NCBI GenBank assembly: GCA_026315105.1 | Contig: CM048744.1 | Coordinates: 316,765,270-316,829,269, forward strand | From: Locusta migratoria | Lineage: Eukaryota > Arthropoda > Insecta > Orthoptera > Acrididae | Reading direction: 5' to 3' | DNA: 64,000 nucleotides | In this document: piece by piece, positions 10,950-21,894 of the stretch | Layout of the letters: each line of letters starts with the position of its first letter | How positions within the stretch are numbered: the stretch's first letter is position 1 | Made by a program: the position numbers and the translations under genes | Notes under the pieces: model-generated | Told to the model about the DNA's origin: nothing | The model's input: the letters and a program-made list of their open reading frames with translations, nothing else | Databases searched by the model: none

Positions 10950-11690
10950 AGTATATGACATCAACTGCGGATTCGAACACGAGTGTCCTGCTTTCTAGGC
11001 AGTTGCGCTGACCCGTACACCACTGGGGACACAATGATCACGGCACCTGCAAGGACTACCTATGCACGCCTCCCGTCAGATACAAATTCCCAGCTTCGCC
11101 CTGCCCACAGTACTCAAACTCGTAGTTATGAAACTAATTCTCGTAAGAGTAATGGCCGCCGGCCGCGGTGGCCGATGGGACTGAGGCGCTCCAGTCACGG
11201 TCTGCACGGCCACTAAGGTCGGGGATTCGAATCCCCCCTCGGGCATGGATATTTGTGCCGTCCTAGTTCGTAAGTAGTTCATAAGTAGTTTGTAAGTTTA
11301 GGGACTGATGATCCCGTAGTTAAGTCCCATAAGCTTAACAAACATTTGAACATTTGAGTAATGGCCACAAACTTTCCCATCTCTCCTCACTAGCGAAGGG
11401 ATCGTTGCCGTCACCACGTGTGGCGTCGGTTCCGAAAGAACATACCTCACTTCTGATCCTGCAGCTGTTATTCTTTTGTGGCCCTTACTCTTACGGGAAT
11501 TAGTTTCATAACTACGAGTTTCAGTACTGTGGGCAGGGTGAAGCTAGGAATTTGTATCTGACGAGATGCAAGCTTAGGTAGTCTTTGCAGGTGCGGTGAT
11601 CACGGTGCCCCAGTGGTGTAGGGATCAGCGCAACTGACTAGAAAGCAGGAGACCCTGTTCGAATCCCGGCTGGGTACACATTTTCAGCTT
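10950..11690. mobile_element. palindromic element with two tRNA-like arms
   Basis: The left arm (about 10965-11156) and right arm (about 11470-11690) are inverted copies sharing CCCAGTGGTGTA, CTAGAAAGCAGG and an AGATACAAATTCC block on the left with its inverse on the right. Each arm holds a tRNA-like module (A box near the GTGGTGTA block, B box GTTCGAATCC) pointing outward. The anticodon-loop-like segment reads CTAGAAA. A SINE sits at 11158-11355 near the centre. The palindrome is the same architecture as at 27.4 kb. Confidence 0.6.
11158..11355 (+). mobile_element. tRNA-derived SINE (GCCGGCCGCGGTGG family)
   Basis: It has the full head GCCGGCCGCGGTGGCC, a B box GATTCGAATCC, the body GGGCATGGATATTTGTGCCG and the tail ACATTTGAACATTT. 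An 11-bp target duplication GAGTAATGGCC lies at 11147-11157 and 11356-11366. It is inserted in the palindromic tRNA-like element, so it is younger than it. Confidence 0.9.
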
Positions 11691-11965
11691 TTCCCATTCG
11701 CAGTTGATATATGTTCTGTGAATGTGAAAATATATATATAATTTGTTCCATAACGAATGTTACGCATTTCAGGTAAGACGCAAACTCGAATTATCGTTGT
11801 TAAGCAAGGCCCTACTGTACTATATTCTCCAATGACTGAGACCCCCTGAATATGTTTGAAAAACACTAATGTAGACCATCATTTCTCCTAGTGTCGTAGC
11901 TATACACCTATTACTTTTGAATTGGGTTGAGTTATTAACTACAATTTCATGAGTGAATATATATA

Positions 11966-13214
11966 CAGGGTCTTACAAAAAAAGGTACGGCCAAACTTTC
12001 AGGAAACATTCCTCACACACAAAGAAAGAAAATATGTTATATGGACATGTGTCCGGACACGCTTAATTTCCATGTTAGAGCTCATTTTAGTATTTCTCTT
12101 TAAATGTAAATTGAAATAATTCGTGCAGACAATTGTCAAAATACCCAATTGTTTCGTTAATATGTACTGTACTTCCTCGATTCACCGCCAGTTGGCCCAA
12201 TTGAAGGAAGGTAATGTTGTTCATTGCTTGTGTTGACATGCGACCCATTGCTCTACAGTACTAGCATCAAGCACATCAGTACGTAGCATCAACTGGTTAT
12301 TGTTCATCACGAACTTGGTTTTGCAATGTTTACAAATGCGGAGTTGGCAGATGGCCATTTGATGTATGGATTAGCACGGGGCAATAGCCGTGGCGCGGTA
12401 CGTTTGTATCGAGACAGATTTCCAGAACGAAGGTGTCCCGACAAGAAGACGTTCGAAGCAATTTATCGGCGTCTTGCGGAGCACGGAACATTCCAGCCCA
12501 TGACACGCGACTGGGGAAGACCTAGAACGACGAGGACACCTACAATGGACGAGGCAATTCTTCGTGCAGTTGACGATAACCCTAATGTCAGCGTCAGAGA
12601 GGTTGCTGCTGTACAAGGTAACGTTGACCAGGTCACTGTATGGAGAGTGCTACGGGAGAACCAGTCGTTTCCGTACCATTTACAGCGTGTGCGGGCACTA
12701 TCAGCAGCTGATTGGCCTCCACGGGTACACTTCTGCGAATGGTGACCGATGGATTGGTAGAGGCGTACCAATTCCATGGCCTCCACGCTCTCCTTACCTC
12801 AACCCTCTTGACTTTCATTTATGGAGGCCTTTGAAAACTCTTGTCTACGTAACCCGGTACCAAATGTAGAGACTCTTCGTGCTTGTATTGTGGACGGCTG
12901 TGATACAATATGCCATTCTCCAGAGCTGTATCAGTTCATCAGGGATTCCGTGCGACGGAGGGTGGATGCACGTATCCTCGCTAACGGAGGACATTTTGAA
13001 AATTTCCTGAAACAAAGTGTTTGAAGTCACGCAGGTACGTTCTGTTGCTGTGTGTTTCTAGTCCATGATTAATGTGATTTGAAGAGAAGTAATAAAATGA
13101 GCTCTAACATGGAAATTAAGCGTTTCCGGACAAATGTCCACATAACATATTTTCTTTCTTTGTGTGTGAGGAATGTTTCCTGAAAGTTTGGCCGTACCTT
13201 TTTGTAACACCCTG
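11966..13214 (+). mobile_element. IS630/Tc1-like element, internally deleted (copy 1)
   Basis: Both ends carry a long inverted repeat of about 120 bp. The left end starts CAGGGTCTTACAAAAAAAGG and the right end is the inverse, ending CACCCTG, with TA duplications outside. The inverted repeat runs inward to GAGCTCATTTTA on both sides. It contains the transposase relic at 12326-13024. The same family is found at 18147-19226. Confidence 0.85.
12326..13024 (+). pseudogene. IS630/Tc1-like transposase, catalytic centre deleted
   Basis: The first 139 codons (MFTNAELADGHLMYGLARGN...) match the helix-turn-helix N-terminus widespread in insects (DUF4817-type), with GRPRTTRTPTMDEAILRAV and a second helix-turn-helix ending TVWRVLRENQSFPYHLQRV. 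After FCEW at 12745 the frame breaks and jumps to the C-terminal part: IPWPPRSPYLNPLDFHLW near 12770-12825, then VETLRACIVDGCDTI and RRRVDARILANGGHFENFL to 13024. The region with the first two catalytic Asp residues is missing. It cannot be active, although its ends could respond to transposase supplied elsewhere. Confidence 0.85.
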
Positions 13215-13219
13215 TATAA

Positions 13220-14035
13220 TGTGAAGTTATTGTGAAGATCCCTAGATTCTTAAATGTCGGCAGGATTATCTTGGATTGGCTCCAGTAATTATTCTAACTC
13301 CACGCTTTTGTACAATGAATCCTTTTTTTTTTTTTTTGCTCAGTGATGAATTACCGCAAAATATGATGCCATTTGAAAGCATTGAATGAAAATAGGCATA
13401 GTAAACTAATATACTGCAATGTTTGTAACGACATTTCCAATAACCCTAATAGCATATCTTTCTGAACTCAATCGTTTCAGTAGATCATAAATATGTTCTT
13501 CCCAATACATCAATACAATCAATGTACACACCTAAAATCTTTGAATATTCTACGTTTGATACAGACTATTCTTCACAGACTATATTTATTAAGAATGCCT
13601 CGCCACTTTCCGTGTGTAACTGTATATATTGTGTTTTATCCAAATTTAATAAGAGTCCATTTGCAGAGAACCACTTAATACTTTTATGAAAGACATCATT
13701 TACAATTTCGTCAGTTAATCCTTGTATGATCAGAAAAATGAATTAGATTTGTACCTTCGTGATTATCGAATGGCAAGTCATTAATATATATTAAAAACAG
13801 CAAATGAACCAAGAACGAACCCTGTGGGACCCCATTCTTGATAGCTCCTCAGTTTCAGGAATCATCTGATTTTTTGCAGTTTGCTAAAAGCACTTTCTGT
13901 ACTGTTAAAGTTAAGTATTAATTAAAGCATTTGTGCACTGCACCAGTAATAGCACACTGCTGAAGCTTATCTAGAAGACTTCCATGATTTATACAATCAA
14001 AACCCAGTCTCACCAGTTCAGTTTGAGACATTGAA
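13220..14035 (-). pseudogene. non-LTR (LINE) reverse transcriptase fragment, copy A
   Basis: On the minus strand this is the same LINE family as at 45.7-47.6 kb. Shared landmarks are GAAGATCCCTA near 13235, the TTTGAATATTCTAC block near 13540, TGGCAAGTCATTAATATATA near 13770 (INDLPF in translation) and GGGACCCCATTCTTGATAGC near 13830 (the IPQGS-type turn). It is too decayed to give a continuous ORF and carries a poly-T insertion at 13323-13338. It abuts the IS630-like element on its left. Confidence 0.65.
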
Positions 14036-14284
14036 ATAGGAAGAGTGTGAAGAATCAAGACTGAATTAATTTATCCCTTTATTCCAGTTCCGCAGGTATG
14101 TTTTTGTAACACAGGTAACGGTATTAAAACCCAAATAATGTCATTGAAATATTAATAATGTAACGCACTCAATAACGATGCATCACACAAGGCGAAACAC
14201 CGGACGAGACCAATACGACACTACAACACACAAAACATAGGTGAGAGTACTACAACACAGGTATTTATAGTTACCTTTTGCCCT
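14036..14284. other. unassigned sequence
   Basis: No feature recognised. Confidence 0.35.
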
Positions 14285-14453
14285 ACTATTCCTTGATCGC
14301 AAAAATTTTTACTTCTTTGCGCGAATATCCATTCTTCTCGAGAGCCTGCTTCAGGTATTGCAAATGTTCAGATGTTTGTAATTCTAAGGGGCCACCCTAG
14401 GCTGATCTTCGTTACCTACAAGTACAAACCAGTGAAACTACCTTATATTAGGG

Positions 14454-14491
<38 letters not shown>

Positions 14492-14830
14492 ATACCCGAG
14501 GGAGGACACGAACCTCCGACGCTAGCGACAGCGCGATCCATAACGTGATGCCCCAGACCGCTCGGCCATTCCCGCGCTGCTCAGGTATTTTTGGAATTCG
14601 GCGTCCAGGTTTCCCGAATTTTCAATAAGACTTTTAATGAAGCCTCTCTTTTGCTGTAGATGATGATTGGAGCTTTTATGCAAGTAGTTTTCTGTAAGTG
14701 TGGCTTTCTGTAAAAACTTAGGTTTCAAACTTCCATCAGTTTGTCTTATGTTTAAAACGTCCATGAACGATATAGCGCCATCATTTTCCATTTGCATAGT
14801 AAACTGTATTATGTTTATTTATACCATACA
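14285..14830 (-). pseudogene. Penelope-like element RT fragment (copy A)
   Basis: Minus-strand translation gives QFTMQMENDGAISFMDVL, then DGSLKPK, NYLHKSSNHHLQQKRG and IKSLIENS. This is the C-terminal RT region of Penelope-like elements (family pattern FLDVLV...YLH..SHHP..K). After a SINE insertion (14360-14580) the frame resumes as KQALEKNGYSRKEVKIFAIK, the connector that precedes the GIY-YIG domain in intact members. The endonuclease and the first RT motifs are absent. Confidence 0.75.
14360..14580 (-). mobile_element. tRNA-derived SINE with an expanded (TG)n tract
   Basis: The minus strand begins GCGCGGGAATGGCCGAGCGG, has B box GAGGTTCGTGTCC and CTCCCTCGGGTATAC, then (TG)n (plus-strand CA run 14459-14489) and a tail near ACATCTGAACATTT. 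The direct repeat TCAGGTATT at 14351-14359 and 14581-14589 is the target duplication. The PLE reading frame continues on both sides, which confirms the insertion. The (TG)n lies where related copies have a short TGTGTG stretch. Confidence 0.8.
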
Positions 14831-14854
14831 GATAACAAAAGAACTACAACTTTT

Positions 14855-14925
14855 TTTTGTATCCCATCCTCGTCGCCACTTTTTGTGTCCCAACTTCGTC
14901 GCCGCTTTTGTGTCCCAGCCTCGTC
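14855..14925. repeat. short tandem repeat, about 3 x 25 bp
   Basis: Three imperfect units of the pattern GTGTCCCANCCTCGTCGCC follow one another. No function is apparent. Confidence 0.6.
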
Positions 14926-15730
14926 GTAGGTGTCGGTGGCCGAGTGGATGAGACCGACACCGGAATAAGATAGCACGCTGGTGCAGGTACGGAGGGGAGC
15001 AGCCAGAAACTATAAACACTAGAGTAAATTAGAAAGAGATATATATTGCACAGAATGTAACAATACTTAACTTTTACATAGTACTGCAGAATGTTGATAC
15101 ATAGTTGTTAGAGGCCTGCCAAGTGCCTGTACAATAGCAAAGTCTTCACTGGTGCCTATCTGATTACGAAGGTCCTAACTGGTTGCTAACTCAGTCCCAA
15201 GTGACCGGTGTCTTTCCGTGGTGGCCACGAGCGGGGTTGCAGCAGAGGGCGCTCGTGGCTGTCGTCGTGAGCACGCCGCGCCGTGCGTGCATGGCGGCGC
15301 GCGGCGAAAGTAGGTGGCGCGCACTTTGTACTTGTGCGACACCACACTTTTTTTACCGTGAGGTCAAACAACAATGTGTTACCCATAAACCGAAACTATT
15401 GACTTGGTTTCTTATTAGATTTTTTTTTTTTCATATAGAAATTAGCTACTTCAGATCTATACTGATCCCGTGAATACCTTACTACGTCCATTTCAGACTA
15501 TTTATACTGCTCTCCGACGTCCGATTCGTCAGTCGGAAAGATTCAGCATTACGCCCGAAGTAACTCTGAAGATGTTCAGCGCAGCTCTGCACGAAACGTA
15601 AGGAGCAGAAATGTTCAAAGAAGATTCCATTACAAACACCACATGTCTGTGCACAGAGAGAAGTAGACTGAGAAGGCAAAGTTCATTAATAGCGACAGGC
15701 AGAGATAAAAATGCGGTACCATCGTATACA
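14926..15730. other. unassigned, with a GC-rich block at 15205-15345
   Basis: The GC-rich block contains an inverted pair CCACGAGCG/CGCTCGTGG near 15226-15265. The remainder is AT-rich. No supported ORF. Confidence 0.35.
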
Positions 15731-15739
15731 CAATGTATA

Positions 15740-15940
15740 TAAAAAATGTTCAAATGTTTGTATAGCTTGTGGGACTTAACTACGGGGTCATCAGTCCCTA
15801 AACTTACAAACTACTTATGAACTAACTAATACTAAGGACGGCACAAATATCCATGCCCGAGGGGGGATTCGAACCCCCGACCGTAGTGGTCGTGCAGACC
15901 GTGACTGAAGCGCCTCAGTCCCCTCGGCCACCGCGGCCGG
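15740..15940 (-). mobile_element. tRNA-derived SINE (GCCGGCCGCGGTGG family)
   Basis: Full-length minus-strand copy with head at 15940 and tail near 15745. The direct repeat CAATGTATA at 15731-15739 and 15941-15949 is the target duplication. Confidence 0.9.
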
Positions 15941-16049
15941 CAATGTATAAAAGGGGCGGAGTATTGACACAGCTCTCATTCGTAGTCCAGTGATCATGCT
16001 GAAATTTTCCTAAGTGATTACGAGCGCACGATTGGTAGCCTATTAATAG

Positions 16050-16260
16050 ACTTTGAACGCGAAATGTTATTTGGACTAATGGGAGAATCCATTTCGGAAA
16101 TCGTTACAGAATTCAGTATTCCCAGATACATTATGTCAGGAGTGTACCGCGAGTACCAAATTTCAAGCATTACCTCTCACCATTGACGATGCAGTGGCCG
16201 GCGGTCTCTTCTTAATGACCGAGGCCAATGGCGTTTACATACGGTAGAGAATGCTAAAGC
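16050..16260 (+). pseudogene. Tc1-like transposase N-terminus, relic
   Basis: One frame reads GLMGESISEIVTEFSIPRYI followed by MSGVYREYQ, which resembles the helix-turn-helix of Tc1-like transposases (SYREIAREFGVPRSTVSRVW pattern). The following bases fit the usual QWPA...DRGQRRL continuation only with frameshifts. No catalytic motif was found. Confidence 0.35.
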
Positions 16261-16589
16261 CCTTTCTACACTGGAAGTGAGAGCTTAACGAGATTACCCA
16301 TGATGCACCGGTCACACCGTCCGCGTTCAGTGTAGAAGCGTCCACTTGCACAAGATGCATGCATACGATTGCTAGTAGACGGAATAGGATGGATCCTAGT
16401 CTCACGCGTATGGAAGTGTTTCGCGCATGCGCAGACGACCGAATGGGGAACCCAGCAGACAAACGAATCAAGTCGGAAATTTGTTTGAGAATGTGTACTT
16501 GTCTCCTGCTCAAAGGAACGTAGTTTTTCGACTCAATCGTAAGTATTTTAGGAGGTGATACTATAGAGGAATTGCATTAAAAATTTAAT

Positions 16590-16963
16590 ATAATCCGTGT
16601 ACAAATTTTATTGTATACAGAGATATAGCTGTTAATATGAAATCCAAACATACCTAGAGCAAATGTAAATCAAGAAATTTTCAATGATGTATCCGTCGGT
16701 TCTTGGTAGTACAACATTACACTTACTTAAAAGTAGAATTTTGTGTATGTTCTACACGTTCATTTCCACGTAGTTACCCGGTTTACCGCTCACTAGGACA
16801 TATTCAGACTGTAAACTACGTCGAAAACAGCTTATTTAAATAAAATTCAATATGGTGATCTACCAAGAACCGACGAAAGAATCAGTCAAAATATCCAAAT
16901 CAGTTTGTTATACATACCAAGAGCTATATCTCTGTACCCAATAAAAATTGGACACACGTTATA
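16590..16963. repeat. 374-bp imperfect palindrome
   Basis: The left arm has ACAGAGATATAGCT near 16617 and CGTCGGTTCTTGGTAG near 16695; the right arm carries their inverse near 16860-16940. The ends read TAATCCGTGTAC and its approximate inverse. It is a MITE-like foldback with no coding content. Confidence 0.6.
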
Positions 16964-18146
16964 TGAAATTTTAACTGCAAATCTTCTTTATTACCATCTT
17001 CTAAAATATTCACTGTTTTTCCTGAAACATGCTGTAGTTAACAGATGAAATATTTGTTTTTGGTGAGCATTATTTGAAGCTTAATCAAAGTGAAAGGTCT
17101 ATGTATAGACACCTGAACTTGTTCATCATATACATAGGCGCCACAAATCGCAGGGGCTCGAAGTATGTTTTATAATGAGGACGTTAACAGATGTGAGCGA
17201 CGTAGTTACGCATGAACTGCACGAAAACAATTAAATACAATTTCACAGTGGCAGTCGAAAACACAAATAAATGTTTTAATCATCACAATATATCATACAG
17301 TTTCGAAACTTGATGTCAACGCGGCGATTCATTTGCTGTAAGTTGACAACAAACGAAGTATACGCGTGAAGCAGACGACTCAATAAATGCGTACCGTTTG
17401 AACGCTTCTTTGTAGTTCGGCGGTCTATCGCAAGGGGCGCTGCAGCTGACAACAACTTCCTTGTGCGTGTTGCACGTCTCGTATACAAAGGGCTTAAGAG
17501 AAACACTGGCTGACATCAATGTGGGGCGCGCACGAACGTGCCCGCCAGGGCAGTGCCGCGCAGTTTCACGTCCACGGGCTACGACAGCAGACCACCGACT
17601 CGAATGCCTTCGCTAACGACACCGCCTGCAGCCAACGCCACCTAGATTAATAAGGCCTGTGCGCTGCTTGCCAAGAGTAGGCATAACACAAGAAAACTAT
17701 TTGTCTCACGTAGCTTTGTGCCACAGTCTAACATTCAGTCACGACACTCCCGCAGATTTTTGTCATACACTGCGACAGCAGTGCTCCAAGCGGCCGGCAA
17801 GCTACATTTCTGAATATGATATTGGATGAGTGCGAAGAATATCGTTTATACTGATTTTAACAAACTTCTTACATCATGGAAGGTATGTAGTGCCATTACT
17901 TAAATAACGCCACATTTGTCTTTCTTAGGTTTTCTAAGATCCCTGACGAGTTAGTACATTTACAATTATCTTGTAATTTAATGCTTTTACTGAATAATTT
18001 CAGTTTATATATAAAAAATGGCTAGGAAACACCCGAAAACCTGCCCTTTGGCTGAAAGACGTCGCTTTTCTACTCAGGAACGTTAAGGTTTTTTACACTA
18101 CAATTCCAGTAAAGTCGTTGATGGTGAAACGTAGGAAACGTATATA
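16964..18146. other. unassigned, GC-richer at 17520-17770
   Basis: No recognised domain. Short minus-strand ORFs at 17276-17519 overlap each other and have no family resemblance. Confidence 0.35.
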
Positions 18147-19226
18147 CAGGGTGTTACAAAAAGGTACTGCCAAACTTTCAGGAAACGTTCCTCACACACA
18201 AAGATAGAAAATATCTTATGTGGATATGTGTCGGGAAACGCTTAATTTCCATGTTAGAGCTCATTATATTACTTTAAATCATATTAATCAAGGAATGGAA
18301 ACACACAGAAACAGAACGTACCAGCGTGACTCAAACACTTTGTTACAGGAAATGTTCAAAATGTCCTCCATTAGCGAGGATACATGCATCCACCCTCCGT
18401 CGTATAGAATCCCTGATGCGCTGATGCAGCGCTGGAGAATGGCTTATTGTATCACAGCCGTCCACAATACGAGCACGAAGAGTCTCTACATTTGGTACCG
18501 GGATTGCGTAGACAAGAGCTTTCCAAATCCCCCTATAAATGAAAGTCAAGAGGGTTGAGGTCAGGAGAGCGTGGAGGCCATGGAATTGGTCCGCCTCTAC
18601 CAATCCATCGGACACCGAATCTGTTGTTGAGAAGCGTACTAACACGTCGACTGAAATGTGCAGGAGCGTCATCGTGCATGAACCACATGTTGTGTCGCAC
18701 TTGTAAAGGCACATGTTCTAGCAGCACAGGTAGAGTATCTCGTATGAAATCATGATAAAGTGCTCCAGTGAGCGTAGGTGGAAGAACATGAGGCCCAATC
18801 AAGACATCACCAATAATTCCTGCCCAAACTTTCACAGAAAATTTGTGTAGATGACGTGATTGCACAATTGCGTGCGGATTCTCGTCAGCCCACTCATGTT
18901 AATTGTGAAAATTTACAATTTGATCACGTTGGAATGAAACCTCATTCGTCGCATGTCAACACAAGCACGGAAGTCAACATTACCTTCCTTCAATTGGGCC
19001 AACTGGCGGTGAATCGAGAAAGTACAGTACATACTAACGAAACAATTGGGTATTTTGACAATTGTCTGCAAGTATTATTTCAATTTACATTTAAAGAGAA
19101 ATACTAAAATGAACTCTAACATGGAAATTATGCGTTTCCGGATAGATGTCCACATAACATAATTTCTTTCTTTGTATGTGAGGAATGTTTCCTGAAAGTT
19201 TGGCCGTACCTTTTTGTAACACCCTG
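18147..19226 (-). mobile_element. IS630/Tc1-like element, internally deleted (copy 2)
   Basis: The left end CAGGGTGTTACAAAAAGGTA and its inverse at 19226 are about 115-bp inverted repeats of the same family as 11966-13214, with TA duplications outside. It encodes the part of the transposase that copy 1 lacks and lacks the N-terminal part that copy 1 keeps. Confidence 0.85.
18343..18865 (-). pseudogene. IS630/Tc1-like transposase, N-terminus deleted
   Basis: The minus strand shows the DDE core: KFSVKVWAGIIGDVLIGP, then MWFMHDDAPAHFSRR with the second Asp, then WIGRGGPIPWPPRSPDLNPL and DFHL with the third acidic position. After one frameshift near 18533 the C-terminal block VETLRARIVDGCDTISHSPA and RRRVDACILANGGHFEHFL follows. 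The helix-turn-helix region is deleted; beyond 18866 only traces of the connecting sequence remain before the inverted repeat. Confidence 0.85.
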
Positions 19227-19985
19227 TATAATGCAATAACTACAGTATTTAATGCACCAAATCAGTCACCAGAGCTGTAGCTGAAGAAAAAACATCACAG
19301 GTTAAAATGACAAAAGGAAGCAAACTGTTTTCCAACAAAGAATAACTCAGTTCCATAATTATTGCTACAGCTGAACAACAAACGGTAAGAATCTTAAAAA
19401 CATTGGCTTTTTAATCTAAAATAATTACACTCAAAACAGTATGCGCGTATAAGAAAGACGAGTGAGGTGTAAAAACATGAGAATCATTAGACTCAACTGA
19501 ATTGATACGCCTAAAAAAAACTGGTTGTCATAGTAAGAACAGACCATAATTGAAATTTAAGTTTCTCTAACGTTTAAATTCTGCTGCTGGTGCAAATATG
19601 GACACATTGGTAAGTTTTTTTTCATGAAAAAAGTTGTTCTTTATACCACTGAATCAGTTAAATTCGACTATTTTTACATTAATTTTCGTATTTTGTATGT
19701 ATCTTGATATTTTACTAATGCTCGCAACACTAAAATTATACTGTTTCGTTAATTACTTAAAAAAATAGTTATAAACAAATATCATTCCCTCGGCGGCTTG
19801 CCCACCGTTTGGATAGCTAAGAGTCGTTCCAACACTCTACTGGCAACAACTTTCACAGCAGATAAATTTCGCGATTGAGTATGTTAGACTGCAGTTGTAC
19901 TGAGTTTCGGAATGTGTGCACCTTGCACTGTGTTTCAGAATGTTCTTAATGAAATTGTACACAGATACAGAAGAAATTTTTATTG
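19227..19985. other. AT-rich noncoding stretch
   Basis: No supported ORF or repeat pair. Confidence 0.4.
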
Positions 19986-20008
19986 TACAAAATTCTACAA
20001 CTCTTAAA

Positions 20009-20459
20009 CTACTTTTCCACATAACTGCCTAAATTTTGCAGGCATTTGTCAAAGCGTGGCACCAGGTTTTGTAGACCTTCTTCATAGAAATCTGCCGCCT
20101 GTGTCTTCAACCAGTTGGAAACAGTTTCTTTCAGCTCGTCGTAATTGGTGAAGTGATGATCGCCAAGTGAAGTGGATCTCGTCATCAGTCGCGTGAACCA
20201 GTTCTTCTGTAACGAAAGGTGGACGTCCACTTCGTTCTTCATCGTGCACATCACTACGCTCGCCATTGAACTGTCGGACCCTTCTTCTCACCATCGAATC
20301 ACTCATCGCATTTGGTCCGTAAACATCGCAAATTTGCCGATAAATTTCACTTACTTTCACTTTCCTCGCATTCAGAAACCGAATCACCGACTTGATTTCA
20401 CAGGCGACGGGATTTTCAATCAACGCCGACATTTCAAACAAGCACAACAAAGAGTACAT
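20009..20459 (-). pseudogene. mariner transposase, catalytic middle deleted
   Basis: The start near 20433 gives MSALIENPVACEIKSVIRFL, then EIYRQICDVYGPNAMSDSMV and a helix-turn-helix ending RSGRPPFVTEELV. The sequence then jumps directly to a C-terminal block in another frame (DELKETVSNWLKTQAADFYE, then LQNLGSYVEK and stop). All catalytic Asp residues are lost. The N-terminus is the same type as the decayed mariner at 1810. Confidence 0.8.
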
Positions 20460-20465
20460 AACTGA

Positions 20466-20666
20466 AAAAAATGTTCAAATGTTTGTTAAGCTTATGGGAC
20501 TTAACTACGGGGTCATCAGTCCCTAAACTTACAAACTACTTATGAACTACTTACGAACTAGGATGGCACAAATATCCACGCCCGAGGGGAGATTAGAACC
20601 CCCGACCGTAGTGGCAGTGCAGACCGTGACTGGAGCGCCTTAGTCTCCTCGGCCACCGCGGCCGGC
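20466..20666 (-). mobile_element. tRNA-derived SINE (GCCGGCCGCGGTGG family)
   Basis: Full-length minus-strand copy inside the mariner leader. The 13-bp direct repeats AGTACATAACTGA (20453-20465) and AGTACGTAACTGA (20667-20679) differ at one base and mark the target duplication. Confidence 0.92.
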
Positions 20667-20679
20667 AGTACGTAACTGA

Positions 20680-21363
20680 CAGCGATCTCCAAATGGCGCA
20701 CGTTCTTCTCCTTGATACACATCGTCTACAGCGCATGTGCGGAAGTGCAATCGCAGCCCTCCAGCGGAGATAAATTGAAACGGAACTTACTTTCTCGACG
20801 CTCCTCGTAGTTGCTATCAGGTAGGAAGGCGCTTCTGTGTATAGAGGCGGAACCATAGGGAAAGCGTGAAGGGGAAGAACTACGGCCGAACGCCAACAGT
20901 GAAGCGTGCTGGAGAAACATTGCGTAACTCGCGGCCAGCCACGAACCTAGGGAATGAATATTATTGGCTACCAGTGCGGTTATGGAGGGAAATGCGCAGA
21001 ACGGCTGGAAACTGGGCCGCCATCCTACGTGACGTGGACAATAGTAAGATATCTTACCGCTATTGGAATTGATCGAGTCATATTAGGCACTTTGCCTGCT
21101 ACCAGCAAAAATCGGCACGGAGAATCACATAATTAACACGGAAAACATTCTGAAACACAATGTGCACAATTGCCAAACACGGCACAACACTACGTTAGAC
21201 AAATAGTTTGCTTGTTTATGAGTACTCTTGCAAAATCCATTGAAATCCACAAAATAAATAATTTGCAGGAGGAAAATACATTAAACGATAAGTGGTGTCT
21301 ATCACTAGAATTGACATGTAATACACGTAAAATAATACCTACGATACCAGAAATTTCACAAAA
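20680..21363. other. unassigned sequence
   Basis: Overlapping short ORFs without recognisable domains. Confidence 0.35.
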
Positions 21364-21511
21364 CAACCCTTCAAAGTTCCGGGGGCGGAGGCTGCGATAG
21401 CGTAGCTGACTGGCCGAGTGGCTATCCCCTGGGGTACGGCCCACTGTCTCATGACCACCAGCCAGTCAGATACGCTGTAGTAGCCTCCGCCCCCTAAACT
21501 TTGAAGGGTTG
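21364..21511. repeat. 148-bp hairpin element
   Basis: The arms CAACCCTTCAAAGTT and its inverse close a palindrome with internal landmarks GGGGGCGGAGGCT and TAGCTGACTGGC. It is a small MITE-like foldback. No target duplication is certain. Confidence 0.65.
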
Positions 21512-21894
21512 TAGCTCCGAAACTAACAGTGATAGTAATGTAGTTTAAATTGATTTGGACGCAGCTGGTTTCAACGAATCCAATGCACGATAGAAAAAAC
21601 TATTGTTCCATTTAAAAAATTATATCTTTGTTCTGTAACTCTTTGGAAAATGATACAATAAACTATGTTCATAGCTCCGCAGAAAGTGTAACATTTCTTG
21701 TGTTGACCTACCGCATTAAAATTTCCCTTCACCTATTATTTTATTAGTTACAGAAGCAAACACATTGTACAACTGTATACTTTAGCAAGAATATATTGGT
21801 TTGTATAAGTGCTGTATGTCGGTAAAATCTGTTGCGAATACCTTTTGTAGTAATGGATTAAAACGTGATGCTTGATGGGGACGGTTTTTCATGA

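Larger units (their letters stand above)
19985..20690 (-). mobile_element. mariner deletion derivative carrying a SINE
   Basis: A minus-strand mariner whose transposase keeps only its two ends (20009-20459), with a SINE inserted in the 5' leader at 20466-20666. Terminal inverted repeats were not located with confidence, so the outer limits are approximate. Confidence 0.7.
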
